Notes: generated by a model from the letters alone, not told the origin. Shown: positions 43,930 to 54,455, counted from the first letter of the stretch. The stretch is DNA of 64,000 bases from Actibacterium lipolyticum (GCF_900184935.1 NZ_FXYE01000001.1:744001-808000); one strand, 5' to 3'. Program-made: numbers and translations.

Positions 43930-46202
43930 TCGACCCGAGCGATCCGCTTGAACTTCAGGTCGAAAAACAGGCCAAGATAATCGAGGCCCTTCTTAAACGT
44001 GCCAACCGCGAACATGACGTTGGTGGCTCGGCCTATACGTTGTTCCAATCTGCCATCGCTTTGCAGGGCGAAGTTTGGGAAAAGACCCGCGATCTTGAAC
44101 GTGCCTTGGATACGCTTGGCCAAGCGTCACACGAACTTGAAGTGGCGCGTTTCGCACGCGAGCAGACCCAGAAAAACCTAGCCGTCGCTCTGGACGTTAT
44201 GGAAGGCGGCTTTGCGCTGTTCGTCGAAGAAAAGATGCAGGTCTGTAACGACCTTTTCAAAAACCTGCTGCCCGATATCGCCGAGAAGATCACGCCGGGC
44301 CTAGAGCTTGAAGAGTATTTTGACGTGCTGGATCACAGTACGTGGCTCGAAGACAACGGCGAAGGCGTGCGTCGCCCGGTTAGTGACGCGGGGCCAACGC
44401 AGGCTTCCGGGGCTGGGGCTTCCTTTGTTTTGGAGCTGCGAAATGACCGTTGGTTCCAGATCAGCCAACAGCGTACCAGCCCAGACAATATCATCGTTCT
44501 CCAGACCGAAATCACCGAAATCGTTCGCAAAAACCGAAGCGAAAAAGATCAGCTGATTGATCAGCAGGCGCATTTTTTGCAGGCCGCCTTCGACCACATG
44601 AGCCTTGGGATTTGCACCTTTTCGGCCGACGGGCGGCTGCTGTTGCATAACGCCCGTTTCGGAGAGCTTTTGGCCCTGCCGTACACGCTTGTTCAGAAGG
44701 GCACGACATTTCGGCAAATCCTTCAGTTCATTAAGAAAAATCAGCTTCTTGTGAATTTCGCCACCTATTCAGACATCGACGGCTGGATGGATCGCCTTCG
44801 CTATGACGGGTCGTTGCAAGAACGTATCCGGCACGCAAACGGGGCGGTGGTTGATTTGCATGTTCACTGGCTGCCGGACGGTGGGTTTCTGGTCAACATC
44901 ATGGATGTGACTGTCGAATCCCAAACCACTGAAATGCTGGAAAAGCGCGTTGAAGAACGGACCTTCGAACTGACCGAAGCCAACAAACGCCTGCGCGCTC
45001 AGTACGAAGAACAGGCCAAAGTCGAAGAGGAACTGCGCCTTGCAAAGGAAGAGGCTGAATCAGCAGTGTCTTCCAAGACCCGCTTTTTGGCCGCGGCCAG
45101 CCACGATCTGTTGCAGCCGATCAATGCGGCCAAGCTGTTCATTTCGACCCTGATGGAGTTTTCACGCGGCACCAACCTGTCCGAAACGGTGGAACGGTTG
45201 GATGGCTCGTTCACGTCGATTGAATCGTTGCTGCACGCCTTGCTAGACATTTCGCGCCTTGATTCCACCGGGACCGAGATTTCGGTATCCGAGTTCGGGA
45301 TCGGAGAGTTGCTGCACTCGGTCAAAGAAGACTACGCGCCGCTGGCCGAAAAGAAGGGTATCCGGCTGGATATTGTGCGGTCTTCGATTTGGGTGCGCAG
45401 TGATCAGCGGTATTTGCTGCGGTCGGTTCAAAACCTGATCGTCAACGCGATTCAATACACCGACACCGGTCGTGTTCTGGTTGGGTGCCGACGGCGCGGT
45501 GATGTGGTCGTGTTAGAGGTTTGGGACACCGGGATTGGGATATCGCGCAAAGATCAGAAGCGTGTGTTCAACGAATTCACACGTGCCGATAACGTTCAGT
45601 CCGGTACCGGTATGGGGCTTGGCCTTTCGATCGTGGAGCGGGCCTGTCGGCATTTGGGGCATAAGATCCACCTGCGTTCTAAGCCGAAGGTCGGTTCAGT
45701 GTTTTCCATCGAAATGCCCATCGCCGCGCGGCCCGCTGATTTGGCGGCCCCTGAACCCGCCGATGCGCGCTACACGGCCGAAGCGGAAATGGATCTGATC
45801 GTGGTGATCGTCGAAAATGATGCGGACGTTCTTTTCGCGACGACGCAGCGGCTTGAAAATTGGGGGGCCAGCGTTCTTGGCGCGTCTTCCACGTTGGAGG
45901 CGGTCGCTTTGGTGCGCGATATCGGAATGGCACCCGATATCATCCTTGCTGATTATCAGCTGGATGATGATGACACCGGAATAAAGGCGATCACGGCCCT
46001 GCGGCAAGTCACGGGGGCGGATATTCCCGCGATTATGATCACCGCCGACCGGGGCGAGTCATTGATAAGCGCCGGGGTGGAGCATGGTTTCACGGTGCTG
46101 ACCAAGCCTGTGCAACTGTCCCGATTACGCCCCTTGATCGATTGGAAAACCCGGCCCGGCCCGCGCGAAGCGATACCGACTACAGACAAAAGTATCGAAT
46201 GA
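43926..46202 (+). CDS. flhS: Soluble hybrid histidine kinase (FlhS-like)
   Basis: A 758-residue kinase without transmembrane segments. An N-terminal coiled coil (residues 5-85), a PAS-like region (about 90-200), a second PAS (about 210-330), a coiled coil, the kinase domain with His393 in ASHDLLQPINA, N-box NLIVNAIQYTDTG, DTGIGIS, GMGLGLSIV, and a C-terminal receiver with Asp676 (ILADYQLDDD) follow in order. The LLQPINA box is typical of the NahK/ErcS group that also occurs with PQQ-alcohol genes. The start codon is TTG at 43926, overlapping the FIST stop. It likely phosphorylates the FlhR-like regulator. Confidence 0.82.
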   Translation: MIDPSDPLELQVEKQAKIIEALLKRANREHDVGGSAYTLFQSAIALQGEVWEKTRDLERALDTLGQASHELEVARFAREQTQKNLAVALDVMEGGFALFVEEKMQVCNDLFKNLLPDIAEKITPGLELEEYFDVLDHSTWLEDNGEGVRRPVSDAGPTQASGAGASFVLELRNDRWFQISQQRTSPDNIIVLQTEITEIVRKNRSEKDQLIDQQAHFLQAAFDHMSLGICTFSADGRLLLHNARFGELLALPYTLVQKGTTFRQILQFIKKNQLLVNFATYSDIDGWMDRLRYDGSLQERIRHANGAVVDLHVHWLPDGGFLVNIMDVTVESQTTEMLEKRVEERTFELTEANKRLRAQYEEQAKVEEELRLAKEEAESAVSSKTRFLAAASHDLLQPINAAKLFISTLMEFSRGTNLSETVERLDGSFTSIESLLHALLDISRLDSTGTEISVSEFGIGELLHSVKEDYAPLAEKKGIRLDIVRSSIWVRSDQRYLLRSVQNLIVNAIQYTDTGRVLVGCRRRGDVVVLEVWDTGIGISRKDQKRVFNEFTRADNVQSGTGMGLGLSIVERACRHLGHKIHLRSKPKVGSVFSIEMPIAARPADLAAPEPADARYTAEAEMDLIVVIVENDADVLFATTQRLENWGASVLGASSTLEAVALVRDIGMAPDIILADYQLDDDDTGIKAITALRQVTGADIPAIMITADRGESLISAGVEHGFTVLTKPVQLSRLRPLIDWKTRPGPREAIPTTDKSIE

Positions 46203-46252
46203 CAGGTGCCGTGGTTGCAATAGGCTTTGCTTGAATTGGGAGGGACCACCAC

Positions 46253-46906
46253 ATGCGATTTTTCGTCTATTTTCTGCTATGCGCTGGATTGTTGTTCCAT
46301 GCGCCAGCGCACGCGCAGGAAACCTATGATCTGATTTTCAAAACCGGGACACTGGATGAACTTCAGCGCGATAGTAAACTGACTTATGAGCGGGCAGTGG
46401 AAACCCCCACCAAGCCCGAAGTGGCCGAGGCCGCGAATGGCAAGGTTGAGATGGTGTTCGACAGCGACGAGCTGGTGAACCTGAAATTCCTGCAAGGCGA
46501 AAAATACCGCAAAATCGGAGAGTTTCCGGCGAATGTTGGCAATCCGGTAATCATGTATTTCGTCGAAACGGTTGTGCGCGACATGGCGCAGACCGCAGGC
46601 GGAAGCCCGTTTTACATCCGCAATCGGGTGAAGGATTCGCTTGTTCAATTTGCCGAAATCGAAAGTGGCACTGCCACGTTCGATGGCGCAGAGGTTGCAG
46701 TTCAGGAAATAACCCTGCGCCCCTTCCTGAAAGACCCAAACAAGGACCGTATGAAGGGGTTTGGCGAGCTCGCGCTGACGATCACGATGTCAGATGATGT
46801 ACCGGGCTGGTACCATTCGCTAAGCGCCTATGTGGATGCCGCCCCGGGTGCCGAACCGGTTTATTCCAACACGCTGACCCTGATGCCGCTGGAGCAGGTG
46901 GAATGA
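46253..46906 (+). CDS. Secreted hypothetical protein in the xox region
   Basis: A 217-residue exported protein: signal peptide at residues 1-21 (ends HAQE), then a beta-rich body. The sequence (TYDLIFKTGTLDELQRDSKL, FLQGEKYRKIGEFPANVGNP, YHSLSAYVDA) matches no family I recognise. GGGAGGG precedes the ATG at 46253. It overlaps the next small secreted protein gene by 4 bp, so the pair are translated together. The position between the regulatory trio and the SoxYZ-like carrier suggests a periplasmic role in methanol or PQQ-dependent oxidation, only by context. Confidence 0.7.
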   Translation: MRFFVYFLLCAGLLFHAPAHAQETYDLIFKTGTLDELQRDSKLTYERAVETPTKPEVAEAANGKVEMVFDSDELVNLKFLQGEKYRKIGEFPANVGNPVIMYFVETVVRDMAQTAGGSPFYIRNRVKDSLVQFAEIESGTATFDGAEVAVQEITLRPFLKDPNKDRMKGFGELALTITMSDDVPGWYHSLSAYVDAAPGAEPVYSNTLTLMPLEQVE

Positions 46907-47262
46907 GCGGGCGCAAAACCCTTTGGGCTGCTTTGATGCTGCCGCTTATGGCGCTTGGCCTGAACGCGCAAAGCGTTCAGGACCGGCTGAATGACTACCC
47001 GACCGCGGCGCGGGCCGATTACGTGTTTGGGTGTATGGCCACGAACGGGCAGGGGCGCGACGTGCTGAACAAATGCGCCTGTTCGATTGATGTGATCGCC
47101 TCCATCCTACCTTACGAGAAATATGTAGAGGCAGAGACCGTGCTGTCGATGCAGCTGGTCGGCGGAGAGAGAATGGCGATCTTTCGCACGGCCCAAGCCG
47201 CAAAAGTTCTTGTCGCCGACCTGCGCCGCGCGCAGGCCGAGGCTGAAATTCTGTGCTTCTAG
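46903..47262 (+). CDS. Small secreted hypothetical protein with paired cysteines
   Basis: A 119-residue exported protein. The signal peptide ends near LGLNAQS. Three Cys residues follow in the mature part (FGCMAT, NKCACSID) and one at the end (EILCF), which could form disulfides in the periplasm. ATG at 46903 overlaps the preceding gene (ATGA). Convergent with the SoxYZ-like gene, 1 bp apart. No known family recognised. Confidence 0.65.
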   Translation: MSGRKTLWAALMLPLMALGLNAQSVQDRLNDYPTAARADYVFGCMATNGQGRDVLNKCACSIDVIASILPYEKYVEAETVLSMQLVGGERMAIFRTAQAAKVLVADLRRAQAEAEILCF

Positions 47263-47263
47263 C

Positions 47264-48073
47264 TTAGCTTTGGGCGTTCTTAGGCAGGGTCTGTTCGAAC
47301 ACATTCCCTTCTGTGTCTTGCGCGCGAACCCTAAACGCCGGGTCGCCGTTGTCGGTGTAATCAAACCGGAAAACCGGATTTTCACTTACCGAAATCCCGC
47401 CCTCTAGGGTGAACAGCATTTCATCCCCTTGGAAGACTTCAAGCTTGTCGATGAAATGCGCAGAAATAAACAGCTGCGTTATCTGATCGCGTTGCAGCCC
47501 GGAATAGTTCGGGTGGCGGATCATGATTTGAGCCTCGCGCCGGGGCGTCGACATTTGCGGCGTGTCGCCAAAGTGCTTTAGCCGCATCTGCCCCATCGAA
47601 TTCAGTGCAAGTGACGGGTCTTTCGTGGCGGGCGCGGAACACCCGCCCGATGCTTTGACAAAACGACCGTTCATGAAGTCGCCGTCAGTCGTGGTCGCGA
47701 TGACGCGGACATTGGAGTATTGGTTCACGCGCACGCGCAGCTCAAAATTCAGCGGGGCCATCGCCGGGCCAAAGGTCATGTCTGCGGCCATCGGGGCGGG
47801 GTTTTCATCGATCACGACCATTGCTGACGTGATAGGCGCGGCCGTCAAATCGGTCTGCCGGATAACAATCGGAACCGTTGCAGCATCATGGGCGCGATAG
47901 GGTGCGTCGACCGTGAAAAGCGTGGCCCCGTCGGCGAGTGTGACATCCCCGATCAGATCTTCGCGCAGTTCGGTCCAACTGCCCGTATCGGTAAGTGGGT
48001 TGTCGATCACTTCCGTGGCAAAGACGGGCTGTGAAATCAGCGCGGCAAAGGTAGCGGCAACAAGGATTTTCAT
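47264..48073 (-). CDS. Quinoprotein dehydrogenase-associated SoxYZ-like carrier (copy 1)
   Basis: A 269-residue secreted protein. It has a signal peptide (MKILVAATFAALIS... to VFATE), a SoxY-like N-terminal part with DAPYRAHDAATVPIVIR, a conserved Cys in ASGGCSAP, and a SoxZ-like C-terminal part (IRHPNYSGLQRDQ, FISAHFIDKLEVFQGDEM). In Sox systems the Cys at the end of a mobile arm carries sulfur intermediates; here the Cys lies internally between the two halves, as in the fused SoxYZ-like proteins of quinoprotein loci. ATG at 48073. A second copy is at 56342. Divergent from the QRSMZ gene. Confidence 0.85.
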   Translation of the reverse strand: MKILVAATFAALISQPVFATEVIDNPLTDTGSWTELREDLIGDVTLADGATLFTVDAPYRAHDAATVPIVIRQTDLTAAPITSAMVVIDENPAPMAADMTFGPAMAPLNFELRVRVNQYSNVRVIATTTDGDFMNGRFVKASGGCSAPATKDPSLALNSMGQMRLKHFGDTPQMSTPRREAQIMIRHPNYSGLQRDQITQLFISAHFIDKLEVFQGDEMLFTLEGGISVSENPVFRFDYTDNGDPAFRVRAQDTEGNVFEQTLPKNAQS

Positions 48074-48211
48074 ATTCCCAGGCTCCAATAACAACCAATA
48101 TGCGGACTGCGTATGCCACAAAAATGGGCAAAAATACACTAATCCCTATGTATCTATGGTTCACGAAATCGTTGGCGCTAGCTTATTGGCGGCGGAAAGG
48201 CGGGGGACGAC

Positions 48212-49231
48212 ATGTTCGAAGCGGTGATACTTTTGTGTCTTGAAGCGGCCCCTGATAGCTGCCGTCAGGTGATGGTGCCGGGGTATGAGGCGGCCCAGCT
48301 TGCGACCTGCCAAAGCCATCTTGCGACCGCTGAGGCGCTTCGGTTCAATGGCCCGGCTGACTGCGCAGATCAGGGGCCGGTTGCTGAATTCCACGAAATT
48401 GCGGACGGCGTTTTTGCCCATCGTGGGATCATCAGTGATGCCGACAGGGCGAACAAAGGTGATGTTGCTAACATCGCCTTTGTTCTTGGCGACACCGCAA
48501 TCGCGGTGATCGACAGTGGTGGTTCCCGTTTGGTTGGTGAAAAGGTGTACCGTGCGATCCGCGCAAAAAGTGGGCTGCCGATCACGCATGCCATCCTGAC
48601 ACATATGCACCCGGATCATATGCTTGGTGCCACGGTATTTGAGGATGCCGGCGCGCAGGTGGTGGGGCATACCAATCTTGGGCGGGCCTTGGCGGACCGT
48701 CAGGAAAGCTATCTTTCCAGTTTCGGCGGCCTGATCGGGCCGGACTTTATCGGCACGCAGGTTCCCGCAACGGATATCGAAGTTGCGCAAACCCTTTCTG
48801 TTGATCTGGGCGGGCGCACTCTGGAACTGACAGCGTGGCGGCAGGCACATACCAGCACCGATCTAACAGTGCGCGACAGTAAGACGGGTGTGCTATTTTC
48901 AGGTGATCTGGTCTTTGCGGAACACGCGCCAGCGCTGGATGGGTCATTGGTTGGCTGGCAAAGTGTCTTGGATGAACTGGTGTCGCAACCGGCGTCGGGT
49001 GTGGTGCCCGGGCATGGTGGCCCGTATCTGCCCTGGCCCCAAGCAGCGGCGATGTTGCAGCATTATTTGGATGTGTTGGCGCAGGAAACGCGCGCCGCAA
49101 TCGCGGCCGGTGAAAGCCTTGGGAATGCGGTTGAGCATATCGCAGAGGGCGAAGCGGAAAATTGGCAGTTGTTCGACCTGTTCAATCCCCGAAACGCAAC
49201 GGTCGCCTACACCGAGCTTGAGTGGGAATAG
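48212..49231 (+). CDS. Quinoprotein relay system zinc metallohydrolase (metallo-beta-lactamase fold)
   Basis: A 339-residue MBL-fold hydrolase. The metal motif THMHPDHMLG, the His in AHTSTDL, and SGDLVF then PGHGG complete the zinc site. The N-terminal 50 residues with several Cys (LLCLEAAPDSCRQV, ATCQSH, DCADQ) fit the quinoprotein relay metallohydrolase type 2, which occurs with SoxYZ-like carriers. ATG at 48212 with GGGGGA upstream. It has no clear signal peptide; the N-terminus is only weakly hydrophobic. It divides from the SoxYZ-like gene at a 138-bp divergent region. Confidence 0.85.
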   Translation: MFEAVILLCLEAAPDSCRQVMVPGYEAAQLATCQSHLATAEALRFNGPADCADQGPVAEFHEIADGVFAHRGIISDADRANKGDVANIAFVLGDTAIAVIDSGGSRLVGEKVYRAIRAKSGLPITHAILTHMHPDHMLGATVFEDAGAQVVGHTNLGRALADRQESYLSSFGGLIGPDFIGTQVPATDIEVAQTLSVDLGGRTLELTAWRQAHTSTDLTVRDSKTGVLFSGDLVFAEHAPALDGSLVGWQSVLDELVSQPASGVVPGHGGPYLPWPQAAAMLQHYLDVLAQETRAAIAAGESLGNAVEHIAEGEAENWQLFDLFNPRNATVAYTELEWE

Positions 49232-49846
49232 CTATTGCGGGGCGACCTGCAAAAGCGATTGGGCAATCGCATAGATGCGTTTTTCCAACAGAACCGGGGT
49301 TTCACAGACATAGGTAAGCGATTTGGCGCGATCCCGATAAATCCGTTCGTCCCAGTCCAGCTTTTCTTCCAGTTCGTCGACCTTGTCGAAGTCCGGTTCG
49401 CTGGCGGCCATCAGTGTGGTCATCTGACTGCGCGTGTCGTCGATCTGTTGCGACAGCGCGAGCTGCGAGATCGAGTATTTTCCGATTCCCTGAATAATCG
49501 CCTTACGGTCTTGGCCAAGTTTGTCGAACACGCGTTTGAAAACATTGCCCAGCAAATCGATCGTCAGATCTGGCGTATCGGCGGCGAAGTCCCGGATCAG
49601 CTGATCCGCTTCTTCCAACGTGACGCGGCGAAGTGAAAGCCGGTCAACAAGGTCGTTGACCTGCGCGGCTTGATCGCCCGACAATTTGATATCTGGCACC
49701 GGGTGTGGCCACATAATGCCAAGGGAAAGATCCTCGACCTTGCGCTGAATGCACGGCCAAGTCGGGTCCGAAAAGTCAGCCGCTTGGGCCGGCGCCGCAA
49801 GGGCGGCACAGGATATAGCCAGACAGATGGCGGTCTTTCGCAGCAT
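49232..49846 (-). CDS. Secreted hypothetical protein, helical
   Basis: A 204-residue exported protein. The signal peptide (MLRKTAICLAISC... to AQAAD) is followed by a Cys in WPCIQRKVEDLSLGIMWPHP and a helix-rich body with strong heptad patterns (DFDKVDELEEKLDWDERIYR). ATG at 49846 has GGGAGGA upstream; the longer in-frame start lacks this. It is convergent with the metallohydrolase gene, with adjacent stop codons. Function unknown; the context is methanol and formaldehyde oxidation. Confidence 0.7.
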   Translation of the reverse strand: MLRKTAICLAISCAALAAPAQAADFSDPTWPCIQRKVEDLSLGIMWPHPVPDIKLSGDQAAQVNDLVDRLSLRRVTLEEADQLIRDFAADTPDLTIDLLGNVFKRVFDKLGQDRKAIIQGIGKYSISQLALSQQIDDTRSQMTTLMAASEPDFDKVDELEEKLDWDERIYRDRAKSLTYVCETPVLLEKRIYAIAQSLLQVAPQ

Positions 49847-49864
49847 GATGTTCCTCCCGCATAC

Positions 49865-49880
49865 CATTGTATTCACAATG
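49865..49880. promoter_or_regulatory. Inverted repeat CATTGT-N4-ACAATG upstream of frmA and the secreted protein gene
   Basis: CATTGT at 49865-49870 and ACAATG at 49875-49880 form a 6-bp inverted repeat in the divergent region of frmA (+) and the secreted helical protein (-), just upstream of the latter. It may be an operator; no regulator is assigned. Confidence 0.3.
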
Positions 49881-50003
49881 CACGCAGAGTCCACGAAGCC
49901 GAACACAGCCTAATGTCTTAATTGTGCGTTTGAGGTCGGCATTTATAGTTTTCTTAATCGCCGCTATGAGCGTGGAAGATTTACTTATTTAGGGAGGACG
50001 CCA

Positions 50004-51116
<1,113 letters not shown>

Positions 51117-51126
51117 GGGGTTGAAC

Positions 51127-51963
51127 ATGGAAATCGTGTCGCAAAACAAATGTTTCGGAGGGGTGCAGACAGTGTACTCGCATCCGTCTGAAACCTGTGG
51201 CGTCGACATGACGTTCGCTGTGTTCATGCCTCCGCAGGCGCGCAAGCAGTCGGTCCCGCTTCTTTGGTATCTGTCGGGGCTGACCTGTAACCACGAAAAC
51301 GCCATGACGAAGGGCGGTTTTCAGCGCTACGCGGCAGAGCACGGTCTGGCCGTTGTTTTCCCGGACACCTCTCCGCGAGGAGAGGGCGTTTCGGATGATA
51401 ACGCTTACGACCTTGGGCAAGGTGCTGGGTTTTACGTCAATGCCACACGTGCGCCTTGGAAGCCGCATTTCCAGATGTACGATTACATCGTCAACGAACT
51501 GCGCGAGAAGCTGCAAGAAGCTTTGCCCATCAATGGCCGTCACGGAATTACCGGTCATTCGATGGGCGGGCACGGGGCGCTGACAATCGCACTGCGCAAC
51601 CCATCGCTTTATGAATCGGTTTCAGCGTTTGCACCGATTGCGAACCCCACGCAGTCAGATTGGGGGCGCAAACAACTAAGCGCTTACCTGGGCGATGATG
51701 AGGCAAGCTGGGCCAGCTACGACGCGTCCATTTTGCTGAATGATCTGGGGTGGAAGGGCGACATTCTGATTGATCAAGGGGCCGACGACCAATTCCTTGA
51801 TCTGCTGCGCCCCGAAGCGCTGACAGATGTCATCGCGAAGAAACGCCAACCTGCAATGATCCGAATGCAGGATGGATATGACCATAGCTACTTTTTCGTT
51901 TCGTCGTTCGCCGAAGATCATGTCGCTTGGCATGCGGAACGGCTGCACGGAAACGGAAACTAA
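51127..51963 (+). CDS. fghA: S-formylglutathione hydrolase
   Basis: A 278-residue alpha/beta hydrolase that releases formate from S-formylglutathione. The nucleophile is Ser145 in GHSMGGHGAL; YLSGLTCNHEN forms the oxyanion region, GADDQFLD supplies Asp, and DHSYFFVSSF the His. ATG at 51127 is used; a TTG 6 bp upstream is a weaker choice. It follows frmA by 10 bp and precedes a cytochrome gene by 9 bp. Confidence 0.97.
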   Translation: MEIVSQNKCFGGVQTVYSHPSETCGVDMTFAVFMPPQARKQSVPLLWYLSGLTCNHENAMTKGGFQRYAAEHGLAVVFPDTSPRGEGVSDDNAYDLGQGAGFYVNATRAPWKPHFQMYDYIVNELREKLQEALPINGRHGITGHSMGGHGALTIALRNPSLYESVSAFAPIANPTQSDWGRKQLSAYLGDDEASWASYDASILLNDLGWKGDILIDQGADDQFLDLLRPEALTDVIAKKRQPAMIRMQDGYDHSYFFVSSFAEDHVAWHAERLHGNGN

Positions 51964-51972
51964 GAAAGGTAC

Positions 51973-52422
51973 ATGATGAAGTTTAAGGTTCTGGGATCTG
52001 CTTGCGCCCTGATCGTAACGGCGAACATGGCGATGGCCACGGATGCAACTGCCACCGAAGAGGCCGCAGCGGCCGAAGAGGTGACGTTTGAAATTACGGG
52101 TGACGCTGCCGCCGGTGAAAAGGTTTTCCGCAAATGTAAGGCATGCCATGCCGTTGGCCCTGATGCGAAACCCAAAGCTGGCCCTGTGTTGAACGGCATT
52201 GTCGGCCGCGTCGCTGGCAGCATCGAAGGCTTTGGCTATTCCGATGCGATGGTGGCCGCTGGTGCGGACGAGGGCGTGATCTGGTCGCCTGAGAGCCTGG
52301 ATGCATTCCTTCTTAAGCCCAAAGAGTTTGTCGAGGGCACCAAGATGTCATTCGCGGGTCTTCGTAAAGAGGACGATCGCGTCAACCTGATCGCTTATCT
52401 GGCGAGCTTTGAAACCGAATAA
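51973..52422 (+). CDS. Class I c-type cytochrome
   Basis: A 149-residue exported cytochrome. It has a signal peptide ending near AMATD, an acidic linker ([10 protein letters not shown]), heme site CKACH at about residues 56-60, and an axial Met in GTKMSF near residue 125. It resembles cytochrome c-550/c2 type carriers. Two ATG codons (51973, 51976) are possible; the first is given. It lies 9 bp after fghA and 149 bp before xoxF, and could take electrons onward from XoxG or directly to an oxidase. Confidence 0.9.
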   Translation: MMKFKVLGSACALIVTANMAMATDATATEEAAAAEEVTFEITGDAAAGEKVFRKCKACHAVGPDAKPKAGPVLNGIVGRVAGSIEGFGYSDAMVAAGADEGVIWSPESLDAFLLKPKEFVEGTKMSFAGLRKEDDRVNLIAYLASFETE

Positions 52423-52442
52423 GGAGGCTGAATTACTGAACC

Positions 52443-52477
52443 TGCATCCGTCCGGGGGAGAGCTGTGGGGGGATGCA
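52443..52477 (+). other. Stem-loop in the xoxF leader
   Basis: TGCATCC at 52443-52449 pairs with GGATGCA at 52471-52477 around a G-rich 21-nt loop, between the cytochrome gene and xoxF. It could act as a weak terminator, processing site or leader element controlling xoxF. Confidence 0.3.
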
Positions 52478-52571
52478 CGTCGGCGATACCAAGTGCGTGA
52501 AGTTGCAAAGAGTCTTTTTAAAAGTCCGTCGTGTGCTTGGAAATTTTAAACTATCCAAAAGGGAGTTGGAA

Positions 52572-54374
52572 ATGAAGAAGCTACTTGCTTTGACCTCTGC
52601 ACTTGCCTTGTTCTCGGCCGGATCGGCCATGGCGAACTCGGAACTGCAGACAATGATGGAAGACCCAAATCAGTGGGTCATTCAGACCGGTGACTACAAG
52701 AACCAACGGTATTCTGCCCTAGATCAGATCAACAAAGACAATGTCGGCGACTTGCAGGTTGCTTGGACATTCTCGACAGGTGTTCTGCGCGGGCATGAAG
52801 GTTCGCCACTTGTTATCGGCAATGTGATGTATGTGCATACACCGTTCCCGAACATCGTCTACGCGCTGGACCTTGCCAACGAGGGCAAGATCATCTGGAA
52901 GTACGAGCCTAAGCAGGATCCGGACGTTATTCCGGTGATGTGCTGTGACACCGTGAACCGTGGTGTCGCTTATTCCGATGGCAAAATCTATCTGCATCAG
53001 GCTGACACGACTGTTGTTGCCCTGAACGCCGACACCGGCGCAGTAGAGTGGAGCGTCAAGAACGGCGACCCAGCAATCGGTGAAACCAACACTGCAACCG
53101 TTCTTCCGGTGAAAGACAAAGTGATTGTCGGCATCTCGGGCGGTGAATTCGGTGTTCGTGGTTCGGTTACGGCCTATAACTCGGCTGACGGTTCGCTTGC
53201 ATGGCGCGCCTATTCCATGGGCCCAGACAGCGACATCCTGGTTGATCCAGCAACAACGACCCACCTGGGTACGCCTGTTGGTGAAAACTCTGGTACGAAC
53301 ACCTGGGAAGGTGACCAGTGGATGATCGGTGGCGGTACGACTTGGGGTTGGTATTCCTATGATGCCGAAGAAAACCTCATCTACTACGGCACTGGTAACC
53401 CATCCACTTGGAACCCTGCACAGCGCCCTGGTGACAACCGTTGGTCCATGACCATCATGGCCCGCGATGCGGACACTGGTATGGCGAAATGGTTCTATCA
53501 GATGACCCCTCATGATGAGTGGGACTATGATGGCATCAACGAGATGATCCTGACCGAGCAAGACATCGACGGGACATCGCGCAAACTGCTGACACACTTC
53601 GACCGTAACGGTTTCGGCTATACGCTGGATCGTGTGTCGGGTGAGCTGTTGGTTGCTGAAAAGTTCGACCCAAAGGTCAACTGGGCAACCGAGGTGAACA
53701 TGGATCCAAACTCGGATCAGTATGGTCGCCCACAGGTCGTAGCTGACTATTCGACCGAGCAGAATGGCGAAGACGTAAACTCTACCAACATCTGCCCGGC
53801 CGCTCTTGGCTCTAAAGACCAACAGCCAGCTGCATACTCGCCTGAAACTGAACTGTTCTACGTTCCTACAAACCACGTTTGCATGGACTACGAGCCGTTC
53901 CGCGTCAGCTATACCGCTGGTCAGCCTTACGTTGGTGCAACGCTTGCGATGTACCCAGCTGGCGACAGCCACGGTGGCATGGGTAACTTCATCGCTTGGG
54001 ACAACGTCGCAGGTGAGATCAAGTGGTCCATCCCCGAGCAGTTCTCGGTATGGTCCGGTGCTCTGGCAACTGCTGGTGACGTCGTATTCTACGGCACACT
54101 GGAAGGTTACCTGAAGGCTGTTGATGCAGCGACGGGCGAAGAACTTTACAAGTTCAAAACCCCATCCGGCATCATCGGTAACGTGATGACCTACACCCAA
54201 GGCGACAAGCAGTACGTTGCCATCCTGTCGGGTGTTGGCGGTTGGGCCGGTATCGGTCTGGCAGCTGGTCTTACAAACCCGAACGACGGTCTGGGTGCTG
54301 TGGGCGGTTACGCCGCGCTTAGCGACTATACCGCGCTTGGTGGTCAACTGACTGTGTTCGCCCTGCCGAACTAA
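52572..54374 (+). CDS. xoxF: Lanthanide-dependent PQQ methanol dehydrogenase XoxF
   Basis: A 600-residue periplasmic quinoprotein with a signal peptide (MKKLLALTS... to AMANS). The vicinal Cys pair C124-C125 (MCCDT) stacks over PQQ. Metal ligands by alignment are E192 (GGEFG), N276 (TGNPS), D318 and D320 in WDYDG; the second Asp replaces the Ala of calcium-type MxaF and marks lanthanide use. WxxTP-like propeller repeats (W-motif strands) occur throughout. ATG at 52572 with GGGAG upstream. The likely reaction is methanol to formaldehyde, electrons to XoxG. No mxaI small subunit gene is present. Confidence 0.97.
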   Translation: MKKLLALTSALALFSAGSAMANSELQTMMEDPNQWVIQTGDYKNQRYSALDQINKDNVGDLQVAWTFSTGVLRGHEGSPLVIGNVMYVHTPFPNIVYALDLANEGKIIWKYEPKQDPDVIPVMCCDTVNRGVAYSDGKIYLHQADTTVVALNADTGAVEWSVKNGDPAIGETNTATVLPVKDKVIVGISGGEFGVRGSVTAYNSADGSLAWRAYSMGPDSDILVDPATTTHLGTPVGENSGTNTWEGDQWMIGGGTTWGWYSYDAEENLIYYGTGNPSTWNPAQRPGDNRWSMTIMARDADTGMAKWFYQMTPHDEWDYDGINEMILTEQDIDGTSRKLLTHFDRNGFGYTLDRVSGELLVAEKFDPKVNWATEVNMDPNSDQYGRPQVVADYSTEQNGEDVNSTNICPAALGSKDQQPAAYSPETELFYVPTNHVCMDYEPFRVSYTAGQPYVGATLAMYPAGDSHGGMGNFIAWDNVAGEIKWSIPEQFSVWSGALATAGDVVFYGTLEGYLKAVDAATGEELYKFKTPSGIIGNVMTYTQGDKQYVAILSGVGGWAGIGLAAGLTNPNDGLGAVGGYAALSDYTALGGQLTVFALPN

Positions 54375-54399
54375 TCGGTAATACTTGAACCAAAGCTAA

Positions 54400-54429
54400 G
54401 GATTGGCGCAGTTTCGACTGTGCCAATCC
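54400..54429 (+). other. Stem-loop between xoxF and xoxG
   Basis: GGATTGGCGCAG (54400-54411) and CTGTGCCAATCC (54418-54429) form a 12-bp stem with one G-T pair around a TTTCGA loop. It is not followed by a T-run, so it more likely protects the 3' end of the xoxF message or lowers read-through into xoxG than stops transcription completely. Confidence 0.6.
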
Positions 54430-54455
54430 GATCTTTGAACTCCAGAGGAAAGTCG

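Noticed and set aside
52719-54347. A 542-codon open frame on the minus strand
   Set aside because: It lies entirely opposite xoxF, has no family resemblance, and reflects the codon bias of the real gene.
52572-54374. Calcium-type MxaF instead of XoxF
   Set aside because: The extra Asp (WDYDG), the adjacent xoxG/xoxJ and the lack of mxaI favour XoxF.
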